Shown here in pieces: positions 36,743-49,107 of a stretch of 64,000 bases of DNA. The notes below the pieces were generated by a model. That model was not told the origin of the DNA. It saw only the letters and a program-made list of their open reading frames with translations, and searched no databases. The position numbers and the translations under genes are program-made. Position 1 is the stretch's first letter; each line of letters opens with the position of its first letter. Origin of the DNA: Ventosimonas gracilis (lineage in GTDB: Bacteria; Pseudomonadota; Gammaproteobacteria; Pseudomonadales; Pseudomonadaceae); contig NZ_LSZO01000135.1 in NCBI RefSeq assembly GCF_001580025.1, positions 1-64,000 of the forward strand, written 5' to 3'.

Positions 36743-37660
36743 ATGCTTGCTCGCCTGTTGCAATCAGCCAAATCCTTGAAACCCGCCTTGCTTAACCTGC
36801 TGCCAGCGCGCAGTTTGGACTTTATCCAACTCATGCGCCTGAATAAGCCCATCGGCATTTGGCTGCTGCTGTGGCCGACGCTTTGGGCATTGTGGATTGC
36901 CGGGGCCGGCAGACCCGCGCTAAGCAACCTGCTGATTTTTACTTTGGGAACGGTACTGATGCGCAGCGCCGGTTGCGTATTAAATGATTGGGCTGACCGC
37001 GACTTTGACGGCCATGTCAAACGCACGCAAAACCGCCCGCTGGCAACCGGCAAAATCACCGGCAAAGAAGCGCTGCGGCTCGCCGCCGGTTTGCTCGCAG
37101 CGAGTTTTCTGCTGGTGCTTTGCACCAATGGCTTAACCCTGCTCTGGTCGCTTGGCGCCGTCGCCATTGCCGCGCTTTATCCTTTGATGAAGCGCTACAC
37201 CTTCTACCCGCAACTGGTGCTGGGGGCTGCGTTTTCTTGGGGCATGCCGATGGCCTTTACCGCCGAAACCGGCCAGATGCCGCCGCCTGAGGCTTGGCTG
37301 TTGTTTCTCGCCAATCTGCTGTGGACGGTCGCTTACGATACCTACTACGCCATGGCCGACCGCGAGGACGATATCAAGCTGGGGCTTAAATCCACCGCCA
37401 TTTTATTCGGCGACCTCGACCGCCCAATCATTGCCCTGCTGCAAGGCATGGCGCTGCTTTGTCTCGTGCTCGCCGGGCAGCGCTTTGATTTTGGTATTTA
37501 CTTTTATCTGGGATTGCTGGTGGCAGCCTGTTGCTTTAGCTATCAGTTTTATTTCAGCAGAGCACGGGATGCGGCCAGTTGCTTTCGCGCCTTTTTGCAT
37601 AATCATTGGGCGGGACTTGCTATCTTGGCCGGAATTATTGTGGATTTTCTCGCGCGGTAA
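36743..37660 (+). CDS. ubiA: 4-hydroxybenzoate polyprenyltransferase UbiA
   Basis: Attaches the polyprenyl tail to 4-hydroxybenzoate in the inner membrane. 305 residues, about nine helices. The two aspartate-rich Mg-binding motifs are [15 protein letters not shown] and [12 protein letters not shown]. Upstream gene ubiC makes its substrate. ATG 36743 is preceded by AGGAAG about 12 bases upstream; a TTG-initiated extension to 36704 is not supported by homologues. Confidence 0.94.
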   Translation: MLARLLQSAKSLKPALLNLLPARSLDFIQLMRLNKPIGIWLLLWPTLWALWIAGAGRPALSNLLIFTLGTVLMRSAGCVLNDWADRDFDGHVKRTQNRPLATGKITGKEALRLAAGLLAASFLLVLCTNGLTLLWSLGAVAIAALYPLMKRYTFYPQLVLGAAFSWGMPMAFTAETGQMPPPEAWLLFLANLLWTVAYDTYYAMADREDDIKLGLKSTAILFGDLDRPIIALLQGMALLCLVLAGQRFDFGIYFYLGLLVAACCFSYQFYFSRARDAASCFRAFLHNHWAGLAILAGIIVDFLAR

Positions 37661-37716
37661 CCAATCGGTAACAATCGGCTGGCCTACTGCGCGTATCCAC
37701 TTGCTGGGGTATTGCC

Positions 37717-38400
37717 ATGCCAGAGCGGCAAATTCTGATCGTCGATGATGAAGCACCCATCCGTGAACTGCTGGTCGATACGCTGCAAGCGGCCGGATAT
37801 CAATGCCTTTGCGCCGAAAACAGCCAGCAGGCGCATGCCTTGGTGGTGGACCATCAGCCGGATTTGCTGCTGCTCGACTGGATGCTGCCCGGCATCAGCG
37901 GATTGGAGCTGGCGCGGCGGCTAAAGCGCGATGCCAGCACGCGCGACATTCCCTTGCTAATGTTGACCGCCAAGCACGCTGAAGACAGCAAAGTCGCGGC
38001 GCTGGAAAGCGGCGCGGACGATTACATCTGTAAGCCGTTTTCCCCGCGTGAGCTGCTCGCGCGCATCAAAGCGGTGCTGCGCCGCAGCCTGCCGGATGAG
38101 CAAGCAATGCTGGAAATAGGCGCGGTTCGGCTAGAACCTAGTAGCGCGCGCGTATTTATAGGTGGTGAAAACGTAGCCATAGCGCCGACCGAATACCGTC
38201 TGCTGCGGTTTTTTATCAGCCATCCCGAGCGCGTTTACAGCCGCAGCCAATTGCTCGACCAGGTCTGGGGTGCCAATCAGTATCTGGAAGAGCGCACCAT
38301 CGACGTGCATATCCGCCGCCTGCGCAAAGTATTGGGCGAGCGCGCCGCGCACCTGCTACAAACCGTACGCGGCAGCGGCTATCGCTTTTCCGACAAATAA
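37717..38400 (+). CDS. phoB: Phosphate regulon response regulator PhoB
   Basis: OmpR-type regulator of phosphate-starvation genes. 227 residues. Receiver domain with acidic pair DDE (10-12), phospho-acceptor Asp 54 in LLLDWMLPG and Lys in CKPFSP, then a winged-helix C-terminal domain (EYRLLRFFISHPERVYSR, RTIDVHIRRLR). Its stop overlaps the phoR start (TAATG), so the two are coupled. I see no clear Pho box in the 56 bases upstream. Confidence 0.95.
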   Translation: MPERQILIVDDEAPIRELLVDTLQAAGYQCLCAENSQQAHALVVDHQPDLLLLDWMLPGISGLELARRLKRDASTRDIPLLMLTAKHAEDSKVAALESGADDYICKPFSPRELLARIKAVLRRSLPDEQAMLEIGAVRLEPSSARVFIGGENVAIAPTEYRLLRFFISHPERVYSRSQLLDQVWGANQYLEERTIDVHIRRLRKVLGERAAHLLQTVRGSGYRFSDK

Positions 38401-39692
38401 TGCGCCCAGCTCTGTTTGCCCTGCTCGCACTGCTGACAGGCAGTGCACTGATCGGTTGGCTAATCGATGCGCCCGCGCTTTGTTTGGCGCTGGGCTGGCT
38501 GCTCTACGGCCTTATCCAACTCTGGCAACTGGCTCGTTTGCAGCGTTGGCTTATCCGGCCTTCCATGCAAACCCTGCCGCATGCCAAAAGACTTTGGGGC
38601 GATCTGTTCGATACGCTGCACCGCCTGCTGCGCCGCGAGCAAAAAGAGCGCGAGCGATTTGGCAGGATTATCGAGCGGATTGAAACCGCCACCGCCGCAC
38701 TGCAAGACGCGCTGCTGATACTCGATAGCCAAGGCCAGTTAAGTTGGTGGAACCCTGCCGCCGAAAGCCTGCTGGGGCTTAAATCGCGGCAAGACAGCGG
38801 CCAGTTACTGTGCAATCTTATCCGCCATCCCGATTTTCGCGCCTGGTTGATGCAGCCTGAAACCAGCGATGTGCTAGCGCTGCCCTCACCGCTTAATGAG
38901 CAAAATACCTTGCAGTTTCACAAAACCCAGTACGGCGACGGTGAAACCCTACTGTTGGTGCGCGATATCACCCGCGTCAAGCAACTGGAGCAAATGCGCA
39001 AAGACTTTGTCGACAACCTCTCGCACGAACTACGCACGCCACTGACGGTGATTAGCGGCTATCTGGAAATCCTGCAATACAGCGCCGATGCACTGCCCGC
39101 ACCCAGCAAAAAAGCACTGCTGCAGATGCAAACACAGGCGGTGCGCATGCAACGTTTGCTGGAAGACTTACTGCATCTGGCCGAACTCGAAGGCAGCGCG
39201 CCCGCCGCTTGCGAGCCGGTGGATGTTGCCGCACTGCTAAGCAGTATCGTCACCGATACCCGCGTACTGGCCGATGCCAGAGACTTGCGTATCCAGCTTG
39301 AGGCGCATCCTGCGCTGCAACTTTTAGGCTGCGCTGAAGAACTGCGTAGCGCCTTTGCCAATCTGATTGTTAACGCCGTTAAATACAGCCCAAACGGCAC
39401 TCAGATACAGATTCGCTGGTGGAGCGATCAGCAAGGGGCGCACTTTGCCGTGCAAGACCAAGGCAGCGGAATTGAGGAAAAACACCTGCCAAGGCTGACC
39501 GAACGCTTCTACCGCGTCGATAAAAGCCGCGAAAGCACAAGCGGCGGCAGCGGGCTGGGTCTTGCCATCGTCAAACATGTGTTGCTGCGCCACGGCGGGC
39601 AGTTGCAAATCCAAAGCAAGCCAGGCGAAGGCAGCACTTTTAGTTGCCACTTTCCCCTTACTCCCTTCCCTGCTGGCGAAAGAGGGAAGTAA
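38400..39692 (+). CDS. phoR: Phosphate regulon sensor kinase PhoR
   Basis: Membrane histidine kinase that phosphorylates PhoB in low phosphate. 430 residues: two N-terminal hydrophobic segments (about 3-42), a PAS domain (about 100-190), the HisKA box NLSHELRTPL (His 209) and a HATPase domain with N, G1 and G2 boxes (NLIVNAVKYS, DQGSGI, GGSGLGLAIV). The last dozen residues (PLTPFPAGERGK) are coded by a dispersed palindromic element. phoU/pst do not follow; a CNNM-type gene does. Confidence 0.94.
   Translation: MRPALFALLALLTGSALIGWLIDAPALCLALGWLLYGLIQLWQLARLQRWLIRPSMQTLPHAKRLWGDLFDTLHRLLRREQKERERFGRIIERIETATAALQDALLILDSQGQLSWWNPAAESLLGLKSRQDSGQLLCNLIRHPDFRAWLMQPETSDVLALPSPLNEQNTLQFHKTQYGDGETLLLVRDITRVKQLEQMRKDFVDNLSHELRTPLTVISGYLEILQYSADALPAPSKKALLQMQTQAVRMQRLLEDLLHLAELEGSAPAACEPVDVAALLSSIVTDTRVLADARDLRIQLEAHPALQLLGCAEELRSAFANLIVNAVKYSPNGTQIQIRWWSDQQGAHFAVQDQGSGIEEKHLPRLTERFYRVDKSRESTSGGSGLGLAIVKHVLLRHGGQLQIQSKPGEGSTFSCHFPLTPFPAGERGK
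39653..39690. repeat. Dispersed palindromic element, copy 6, inside the 3' end of phoR
   Basis: CCCCTTACTCCCTTCCCTGC, a TGGC loop, then GAAAGAGGGAAG. Degenerate compared with copies 4 and 7, but with the same gene-end position. The phoR stop codon closes its right arm. Confidence 0.5.
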
Positions 39693-39764
39693 CCGCGAGC
39701 GGTGCTTGCAATGGGTCGCCCTGCCCTGTAACCATAACTGCCTTCTTGGCTGCCAGTGATTTCA

Positions 39765-41105
39765 ATGGATCCTTCCAGTAGTACCTTTCTAATCTATTTC
39801 GCCGATTTCGGCCTTGTCCTGTTTGCTTTGCTGCTCGTGTTACTTAACGGCTTTTTTGTCGCCGCTGAGTTCGCCATGGTCAAACTGCGCGCAACACAGG
39901 TTCAAGCCATTGCCGCGCAACACGGCTGGCGCGGGCGCATTTTGCGCACCGTGCATGGACAGTTGGACGCTTACCTGTCCGCCTGCCAACTGGGCATTAC
40001 GCTGGCCTCACTGGGGCTTGGTTGGGTGGGCGAACCGGCTTTTGCTGAACTACTGACCCCGCTGCTCAGCTTCATGGGTATCAGCAGTGCCGCGTTAATA
40101 CACGGCATTGCGTTTTTTCTGGCGTTTTTCATCATTGCTTACCTGCATATTGTGGTCGGCGAACTTGCGCCAAAATCCTGGGCCATTCGCCAGCCGCAGC
40201 GTTTGTCGTTATGGACAGCCGTGCCACTGTATCTGTTCTACTGGCTGATGTATCCGGCCATCTGGCTGCTTAATGCCAGTGCCAACAGTATGTTGCGGCT
40301 GGTCGGTCTCGGCGCGACGGACGGCCCTCACGACCATCACCACTACAGCCGTGAAGAACTCAAGCTGATTTTGCACGGCAGCCGTGCGCGTGACCCATCG
40401 GATGAACATATGCGCGTGCTGGCGCAGGCGGTTGAGCTGGGCGAATTGGAAGTGGTGGACTGGGCCAATTCACGCGAGGATTTGATTAGTATCGACAAAC
40501 AAATGCCACTGGCGGAGATTTTCAGCATTTTTCGCCGCCACAAATACAGCCGTTATCCGGTTTATGACGAGCAAGTAGGCGAATTTATTGGCCTGCTACA
40601 TATCAAGGATTTGCTGCTGCAACTCTCCTTACTGGAAATGCTGCCCGAACGTCTTGATATGGATGAACTTATCCGCCCGATTGAGCACGTTGCCCGCACC
40701 TTGCCCTTGGCGCGGCTGCTGGAACGCTTTCGCCAGGGCAGCTCGCACTTTGCGCTGGTTGAAGAGGCCGATGGCAAGGTGATTGGCTATCTGACGATGG
40801 AGGATGTACTGGAGGTTTTGGTTGGTGACATTCAAGACGAGCACCGCCGCACGGAACGCGGCGTACTCGCCTATCAGCCGGGCAAACTACTGATTCGTGG
40901 CGACACACCGCTGTTTAAACTCGAACGCCTGCTAAATGTTGATCTGGACCATGTCGAAGCAGAAACCCTCGCCGGTTTGGTCTACGAAACCTTAAAGCGC
41001 GTACCACAAGAAGAAGAGCCGCTTGAAGTGGAAGGGCTGCGCATCACCATCAAAAAGATGAAAGGACCCAAGATAGTGCTGGCAAAAGTGCTGAAGATGC
41101 CCTAG
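39765..41105 (+). CDS. CNNM/CorC-family membrane protein with CBS domains
   Basis: A 446-residue protein (HlyC/CorC family): an N-terminal DUF21/CNNM membrane domain (about 1-200; VLLNGFFVAAEFAMVKLR, GWVGEPAFAELL), a CBS pair (about 215-340), then a CorC_HlyC transporter-associated domain (about 350-435). Relatives act in Mg/Co efflux or ion homeostasis. A His cluster (HDHHHY) sits just after the membrane part. ATG 39765 is used; GTG 39756 is an alternative. It has a half-copy of the palindromic element (CCCTTCTCCC) right after its stop. Confidence 0.87.
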   Translation: MDPSSSTFLIYFADFGLVLFALLLVLLNGFFVAAEFAMVKLRATQVQAIAAQHGWRGRILRTVHGQLDAYLSACQLGITLASLGLGWVGEPAFAELLTPLLSFMGISSAALIHGIAFFLAFFIIAYLHIVVGELAPKSWAIRQPQRLSLWTAVPLYLFYWLMYPAIWLLNASANSMLRLVGLGATDGPHDHHHYSREELKLILHGSRARDPSDEHMRVLAQAVELGELEVVDWANSREDLISIDKQMPLAEIFSIFRRHKYSRYPVYDEQVGEFIGLLHIKDLLLQLSLLEMLPERLDMDELIRPIEHVARTLPLARLLERFRQGSSHFALVEEADGKVIGYLTMEDVLEVLVGDIQDEHRRTERGVLAYQPGKLLIRGDTPLFKLERLLNVDLDHVEAETLAGLVYETLKRVPQEEEPLEVEGLRITIKKMKGPKIVLAKVLKMP

Positions 41106-41126
41106 CCCTTCTCCCATAAATAGCCG

Positions 41127-42038
41127 TTAAACCGCTGCTACCGGCGGCATATAGGAAATCGGCGCGTCGCTTGCATTATCAAAGGTGACGATTTCAAAGG
41201 CATCCGGCTGTGACAGCAAGGTGCGCAGCAGGCGGTTGTTCAGGCCGTGGCCGGATTTAAAGCCGCGAAACTCGCCAATCAAGCTTTTGCCCAGCAGGTA
41301 CAAATCGCCAATGGCATCGAGGATTTTGTGTTTGACGAACTCATCTTCATAACGCAACCCGTCTTCGTTCAGTACGCTGGTATCGTCCACCACAATGGCG
41401 TTTTCAAGACTGCCACCCAAGGCAAGGTTGCGCGAGCGCAAATATTCGATGTCACGCATAAAACCAAAGGTGCGGGCGCGGCTGACTTCCTTGACAAAAG
41501 AGGTGCTGGAAAAATCCACCGAGGCGCACTGCGTATGGCTGTCAAAGGCCGGATGCTTAAACTCGATTTCAAAGCCCACTTTAAAGCCTTCAAATGGCAG
41601 GAAGGTCGCGCGTTTGTCACCGTCGGTCACGCTGACTTCACGCAAAATGCGGATAAATTGCTTAGGTGCGTCCTGTTCCTGTAAACCGGCAGACTGGATT
41701 AAAAACACGAAAGGCCCGGCGCTGCCGTCCATAATCGGCACTTCCGGCGCAGAAATTTCCACACAAGCATTGTCAATACCGAGACCGGCCATTGCCGACA
41801 ACAAATGCTCGACCGTATCGACCTTGGCTTGCCCTTGCACCAGAGTGGTGGAGAGCGTAGTTTCACCGACGTTCTCGGCGCAGGCGCGGATTTCCTGCGC
41901 CGGTTCCAGGTCGGTACGGCGAAATACGATACCGCTGTCGACCGGAGCTGGGCGCAAGGTTAGATAGACTTTTTTTCCAGAATGCAGGCCAATGCCCGTT
42001 GCGCGGATGATGTTTTTCAGGGTGCGTTGTTTAATCAT
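41127..42038 (-). CDS. lpxC: UDP-3-O-acyl-N-acetylglucosamine deacetylase LpxC
   Basis: Zinc enzyme for the committed step of lipid A synthesis. 303 residues from ATG 42038, the same length as in Pseudomonas aeruginosa. Zinc motif residues are visible in [12 protein letters not shown] (His), with [11 protein letters not shown] (His and Asp) and the catalytic [10 protein letters not shown] region. Last gene of the dcw region, separated from ftsZ by 145 bases that hold the palindromic element and probably the lpxC promoter. Confidence 0.96.
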   Translation of the reverse strand: MIKQRTLKNIIRATGIGLHSGKKVYLTLRPAPVDSGIVFRRTDLEPAQEIRACAENVGETTLSTTLVQGQAKVDTVEHLLSAMAGLGIDNACVEISAPEVPIMDGSAGPFVFLIQSAGLQEQDAPKQFIRILREVSVTDGDKRATFLPFEGFKVGFEIEFKHPAFDSHTQCASVDFSSTSFVKEVSRARTFGFMRDIEYLRSRNLALGGSLENAIVVDDTSVLNEDGLRYEDEFVKHKILDAIGDLYLLGKSLIGEFRGFKSGHGLNNRLLRTLLSQPDAFEIVTFDNASDAPISYMPPVAAV

Positions 42039-42140
42039 GAATTCACTACGGGAAAAATTATTGATAACGGCTTGCAATAATCAGCGTGGGGCATGATAGC
42101 AGGTCGCTGCCCTGGCTGAAAAAAATCCTCCCTTTTCCCT

Positions 42141-42173
42141 CGTTCCCCTCTCCCGCAAGCGGGCGAGGGGGAG
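42141..42173. repeat. Dispersed palindromic element, copy 7, behind ftsZ
   Basis: TTCCCCTCTCCCGCAAGCGGGCGAGGGGGAG, a nearly perfect hairpin starting 11 bases beyond the ftsZ stop (minus strand). In the direction of transcription it is followed after about 20 bases by a T7 run, so it may form part of the ftsZ terminator. Confidence 0.7.
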
Positions 42174-42183
42174 AAACCCGCCA

Positions 42184-43335
42184 TCAGTCGGCTTGGTTAC
42201 GCAGCCAGGCGGGTATATCCAGATAGTCGCTGTCCACGGCGGCAGCGGCGTTTAGTCTTTGTCCACCACGTGCCAATGGGCGCGGTTCTACGTCCGCGAC
42301 AGACAGGGCGCGAAGGGTTCTGCCCGCTTGCGGTGCAAGTGTTTCGCGTGTTTTTTCCAGCACGCTGTGCGGGCGTTCCAAGCCGGTCACTATCACCGTG
42401 ACCTGTAGCTCGCCTTGTTTATCGCGGTCAACCACTGTGCCGATTTTGATGTCGGCTTCTTCGCTGCTGAAGGTGCCGAGCATTTCCGCCACGGCTTTCA
42501 CATCACGCGGGCCAAAGTCGCCGGTGATATTGACCAAAATGCCACGCGCACCTTGCAGGTTGACGTCTTCCAGCAGCGGGTTGTGAATAGCCGCTTCAGT
42601 GGCTTCGCGGGCGCGGTTGGGGCCGCTGGCTGATCCGCTACCCATCACCGCCATGCCCATTTGGCTCATCATGGTTTTGATATCGGCAAAATCGACGTTT
42701 TGCAGACCGGCCTTTTGGATGATGTCGGAAATGCCGCGCACTGCGCCCAGCAGCACATCGTCTACCTTGGCATAGGCTTCCACCATGCAGACATCTTCCT
42801 CAAGGATGGTCAGCAGTTTTTCATTGGGGATGGTAATCAGCGAATCGACCGATTCGACCAGTGTGCGAATGCCTTCTTCGGCTATCTTCATGCGCTTGCT
42901 GCCTTCATAGGCAAACGGGCGGGTGACTACGGCAACCGTCAAAATGCCTTTTTCGCGGGCGATTTCGGCAATCACCGGGATGGCTCCGGTGCCGGTGCCG
43001 CCGCCCATGCCGGTGGTGATAAACAGCATGTCGGTGCCTTCGAGCAATTCACCGATAGCCGCTCGGTCTTCTTCGGCCGCGCTTCTACCAATTTCTGGCT
43101 TGCCACCTGCGCCCAAGCCGCGCGTCAAGTTGCGGCCAATGACTATTCGCTGGTCGGCTTGCGCTTTTTGCAGCGACTGTAAATCGGTATTGATGCAGAT
43201 AAGCTCCACGCCCTCAATACCGCTTCTTTTCATGTTGTCGATAGCGTTACAGCCACCACCACCTACCCCAATGACCTTGATAACGGCGCGTTGCAGCGCT
43301 TCGCCTTGCAGGGCATTGTCCAAAACCTCAAGCAT
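42184..43335 (-). CDS. ftsZ: Cell division GTPase FtsZ
   Basis: Tubulin-like protein that forms the Z ring. 383 residues. GTP motif GGGTGTG, T7 loop region with NVDFADIKTMM, and the C-terminal recognition peptide DYLDIPAWLRNQAD that binds FtsA and ZipA are all intact. AAAGGAGAG precedes ATG 43335. It lies 44 bases downstream of ftsA in the usual order. Confidence 0.97.
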   Translation of the reverse strand: MLEVLDNALQGEALQRAVIKVIGVGGGGCNAIDNMKRSGIEGVELICINTDLQSLQKAQADQRIVIGRNLTRGLGAGGKPEIGRSAAEEDRAAIGELLEGTDMLFITTGMGGGTGTGAIPVIAEIAREKGILTVAVVTRPFAYEGSKRMKIAEEGIRTLVESVDSLITIPNEKLLTILEEDVCMVEAYAKVDDVLLGAVRGISDIIQKAGLQNVDFADIKTMMSQMGMAVMGSGSASGPNRAREATEAAIHNPLLEDVNLQGARGILVNITGDFGPRDVKAVAEMLGTFSSEEADIKIGTVVDRDKQGELQVTVIVTGLERPHSVLEKTRETLAPQAGRTLRALSVADVEPRPLARGGQRLNAAAAVDSDYLDIPAWLRNQAD

Positions 43336-43379
43336 TTCGCTCTCCTTTACAATTTAAATTCGTAACTTTCCTGCGCGGC

Positions 43380-44642
43380 TTACAGATTGTCCCATATCCA
43401 GCGCTTAAGACGCGCCAGCCAAGTGTTGGCAGAGGGTGATTTAAAGCCGTCAATAGGCAGCGGGTCTGCCAATGGCGCGCGGTCAAAATCCCCGGCCAGT
43501 CGTCCGCGCCCGTACTGCAACAAACCGACGCTGCTTGCGTAAATCGGGTCTTGTACCACATCCAAAAGCCCGCTGATACCGTAGGGTGAGCCCAAGCGCA
43601 CGGGTATTTGGAAGACTTCTTCGGCCAGTTCCACCGCACCTTCCATTTTGGCGGTGCCTCCGGTTAGGACTACACCGCCGGGCAGCAGCTCCTCATAACC
43701 ACTTCGTCTAAGTTCTTCACGTATCTGCGCAAACAATTCTTCATAGCGCGGTTCAATGGCTTCCGCCAGGGTTTGCCTGGACAACTCGCGCGGCGGCCTG
43801 TCGCCTACGCTCGGCACCTTGATGATTTGTTCGGCGCGGGTCATTTTGCTAAGGGCACAGCCGTAGCGGATTTTAATCGCCTCGGCATCGGCTGTCGGTG
43901 TACGCAGCATCATGGCAATGTCGTGGGTGACTTGGTTGCCGGCAATGGGGATAACCGCCGTATGGCGAATCGCCCCTTCGCTGAAAATGGCAATGTCACT
44001 GGTGCCGCCGCCAATATCGACCAAACACACGCCCAGTTCTTTTTCGTCCTCAGTCAATACCGCAAAGGCCGAAGCCAAGGGTTCGAGCACAATACCATCG
44101 ACCGCTATGCCGCACAGCTCGACGCATTTTTCAATGTTCTGCGCCGCATTCATCGCACAAGTGACCACGTGTACCCGCGCTTCCAGGCGCACGCCGCACA
44201 TGCCTAACGGCTGGCGCACACCACTTTGGTTATCCAGCAGGTAATCTTGCTCCAAGGTATGCAGCACGCGCTGGTTGGAAGGCAGCGGCACGGCGCGGGC
44301 GCTGTCCAGCACGCGCTCGATGTCGCTAGCGCTGACTTCGCTGCCGTGAATACCGACCACGCCTTTGGAGTTAAGCCCGTAAATATGGCTTCCGGCGATG
44401 CCAACCCAGGCCGAATGAATGCGGCATCCAGCCATTTGCTGCGCTTCATCGACCGCAGCGCTAATGGCCTGGGCGGTGGATTCGATATTAACCACCACGC
44501 CTTTTTTTAAGCCACGTGATGGGTGAGTGCCTAACCCTAATATTTCCAGGCCATCTTCACGCACGGCAGCGATCACCGCCGCCACCTTGGAAGTGCCAAT
44601 ATCCAACGCCACCAATATTCGCTCGTTTGACTCGCCGGTCAT
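43380..44642 (-). CDS. ftsA: Cell division protein FtsA
   Basis: Actin-like protein that tethers FtsZ to the membrane. 420 residues from ATG 44642, chosen because AAGGAG lies upstream and it gives the standard length. ATPase motifs include ALDIGTSKV, VDIGGGTSDIAIF and GGVVLTGGTAKMEG. The C-terminal amphipathic helix WLARLKRWIWDNL is the membrane anchor. The longer frame to 44819 would overlap ftsQ and is rejected. Confidence 0.96.
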   Translation of the reverse strand: MTGESNERILVALDIGTSKVAAVIAAVREDGLEILGLGTHPSRGLKKGVVVNIESTAQAISAAVDEAQQMAGCRIHSAWVGIAGSHIYGLNSKGVVGIHGSEVSASDIERVLDSARAVPLPSNQRVLHTLEQDYLLDNQSGVRQPLGMCGVRLEARVHVVTCAMNAAQNIEKCVELCGIAVDGIVLEPLASAFAVLTEDEKELGVCLVDIGGGTSDIAIFSEGAIRHTAVIPIAGNQVTHDIAMMLRTPTADAEAIKIRYGCALSKMTRAEQIIKVPSVGDRPPRELSRQTLAEAIEPRYEELFAQIREELRRSGYEELLPGGVVLTGGTAKMEGAVELAEEVFQIPVRLGSPYGISGLLDVVQDPIYASSVGLLQYGRGRLAGDFDRAPLADPLPIDGFKSPSANTWLARLKRWIWDNL

Positions 44643-44677
44643 ACGCGCTCCTTTTTCTCTATTTGCCATCATTGTCA

Positions 44678-45586
44678 TCATGGTGCGGCTTTCGGTTCCG
44701 CTTGCCTGCTGACTACGGCAAAGCCATTGCGGTGACGCAAATCGACCCGCGCCAATTCGCTTAAGGAAAGCGCCCCTTGCCTTACGAAATGAATAAAGCG
44801 CTGCATTTTTTCCATCCACTGCCCACTGCCTAACGCAAGCTCAACGACCCTATCGCCACTTAGCGCTTTTGCGGTCAAAAAACCGCTGCCGCGCTCCTGT
44901 TGCACAAGCCGCACGACACTCAAACCCAGCGGCCGCAGCATTTGCTCAAACTGCTGATACTGTTTAAAAAGTGCCTCTTCACTGCCGATAGGACCGATCA
45001 GTTGCGGCAACTGCGGGTAGTGCTGCGCGCCTTCGGCCAGTACCTGTCCGCCGGAGGCCAATAAACCCTGCTCGCCCCAACGTGCCAGCGGCTGGTGCAT
45101 TTGCAGTTGCACAACCAATTGCCCCGGCCAGCGTCTGCGCAAGCTCGCATGGGCAATCAACGGCAGACTTTCCAGCTCCCTGCGTGCGGCATCCAGATCA
45201 AGGCTGAAAAAACCGCTGCGCGCAAACAAAGGAGCCAAGCGCTGCTGTACCTGCTGCTGGTCAATATTGGCCGTGGAAGTGACTAATTGTACCTGTGCCA
45301 ACGGCTGGTCAAGGTCCGTAAACAGCGATTGCACCAGTTGAAAACCGCCCAGCAACAGTGCGCCCAGCAGCAAAGTCGGGGCGGCGCGTCCAGCCTGCTG
45401 GCACAGCACCATTAACAGACGCAGCGCAGCGCAGCCGCCCGCCAGCAATAACGCCAGCGCCAGTGCCAAGCCTCGAACCAAGCCTTGCGCGTTCGCACGC
45501 CTTGACGGCTGTTCGCGCACTCGGCTTGCACCGCGCAATAAATCCGGCGAGTAAATGGGGTCTGCACGCAAATAGGTGGCAAACAT
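44678..45586 (-). CDS. ftsQ: Cell division protein FtsQ
   Basis: Bitopic divisome scaffold that binds FtsL/FtsB. 302 residues. The periplasmic part has a POTRA domain (from about 95) with VTSTANIDQQQVQQRL, then the beta domain with the conserved PLARWGEQGLL and RVDLRHRNGFAV. Unusually, the N-terminus has two hydrophobic stretches (about 36-62 and 71-89) joined by the short linker CQQAGRAAP, rather than one. The start, 2 bases after the ddlB stop, supports the full length. A start at Met 59 would leave one segment. Confidence 0.93.
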   Translation of the reverse strand: MFATYLRADPIYSPDLLRGASRVREQPSRRANAQGLVRGLALALALLLAGGCAALRLLMVLCQQAGRAAPTLLLGALLLGGFQLVQSLFTDLDQPLAQVQLVTSTANIDQQQVQQRLAPLFARSGFFSLDLDAARRELESLPLIAHASLRRRWPGQLVVQLQMHQPLARWGEQGLLASGGQVLAEGAQHYPQLPQLIGPIGSEEALFKQYQQFEQMLRPLGLSVVRLVQQERGSGFLTAKALSGDRVVELALGSGQWMEKMQRFIHFVRQGALSLSELARVDLRHRNGFAVVSRQAEPKAAP

Positions 45587-45588
45587 CG

Positions 45589-48000
<2,412 letters not shown>

Positions 48001-48014
<14 letters not shown>

Positions 48015-49107
48015 GCGTCTCTCCGCTGCTAAGGGTTAGGCAGTAATCGACCAGTGCCTTGGTCGCGCAAGGCTTGGCACATTGCCGCGCGTTTTGCCCC
48101 ATCCGTTGCAGGATTTGCGGCTGTGCGAGCAGTTCGCCAAGCTGCGCCGCCAGCACGGCTCCCGTGGTTTGGCTTTGCACCAGCAGACGCGCAGCGCCCG
48201 CTTCGCTTAAAAAACGGGCGTTCTGTGTTTGGTGGTCGTCAATGGCCTGTGGCAGCGGTATCAGTAACGCGGCCTTGGCGGCAGCGGCCAGTTCACTCAC
48301 GGTGAGCGCTCCGGCTCTGGCAATAAGCAAATCCGCCCAAGCGTAGTGGCTTGCCATATCGGCGATAAAGGGCAGCACTTCGGCGCTGATACCGGCTTTT
48401 TTGTAGCGCTCCTCGGTTTTTTCTGCATGCGCACGTCCGGCTTGATGTTTCACCTTAGGGCGCAGCTTCGCGGGCAGTAAAGCCAGCGCTTCGGGCAGCA
48501 GTTGGTTAATCGATTCCGCGCCTAAGCTGCCGCCCAATACCAACAGGTGCGGCGCACCCGTTATCGGGCGAGGCTCGATGCTGGTCAGCGTTTTACGCAG
48601 CGGATTGCCGATAGTGCGGCATTTGCCTTGGTATTTTTCGGCCAGTCCCAGCACCTTGGGGAAACCCAAGGCAATCCCGCGGGCAAAGCGGGCAAGCAGG
48701 CGGTTGCTGGTACCCATAACGGCATTTTGTTCGTGAATAATCAAAGGCACGCGCGAAAGCCAGGCCGCAAGCCCGCCGGGGCCGGTCACGTAGCCGCCAA
48801 AGCCCAGTACGCAGTGCGGGCGCAGTTGTTTTATCAGCGCTCGCGCCTGCCAAAGCGCACGCAGCAGTTGCCAGGGCGCTTTTAGCAAACTGCCGATGGC
48901 TTTGCCGCGCAGCCCGCCAATCTGAATGTGGTGCAGCCGGTAGCCTGCCGCTTCAACCAGTTCGTTTTCAATGCCGCGCGGCGTACCCAGCCAGTGCACC
49001 TTAAAGCCGCGCACGGTAAATTCCTCAGCCGTCGCCAGCGCGGGGAACACATGGCCGCCGGTGCCGCCTGCCATAATCAGCACGCTCTTAACCATAGATT
49101 TAGTCAT
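48001..49107 (-). CDS. murG: Lipid II synthase glycosyltransferase MurG
   Basis: Transfers GlcNAc from UDP-GlcNAc to lipid I on the inner face of the membrane. 368 residues. Glycine-rich motif [42 protein letters not shown] and [10 protein letters not shown] are intact. The ATG at 49107 overlaps the ftsW stop by 8 bases; ATG 49095 is possible. The larger frame to 49194 lies within ftsW. Confidence 0.95.

Noticed and set aside
37661-37716. Possible Pho box upstream of phoB (AATCGGTAAC AATCGGCTGG)
   Set aside because: The repeat period is 10 rather than 11 and the sequence does not resemble CTGTCAT-type half sites.
43380-44819. Longer ftsA starting at 44819
   Set aside because: It would overlap ftsQ by over 140 bases, and ATG 44642 has a strong ribosome site and gives the family length.
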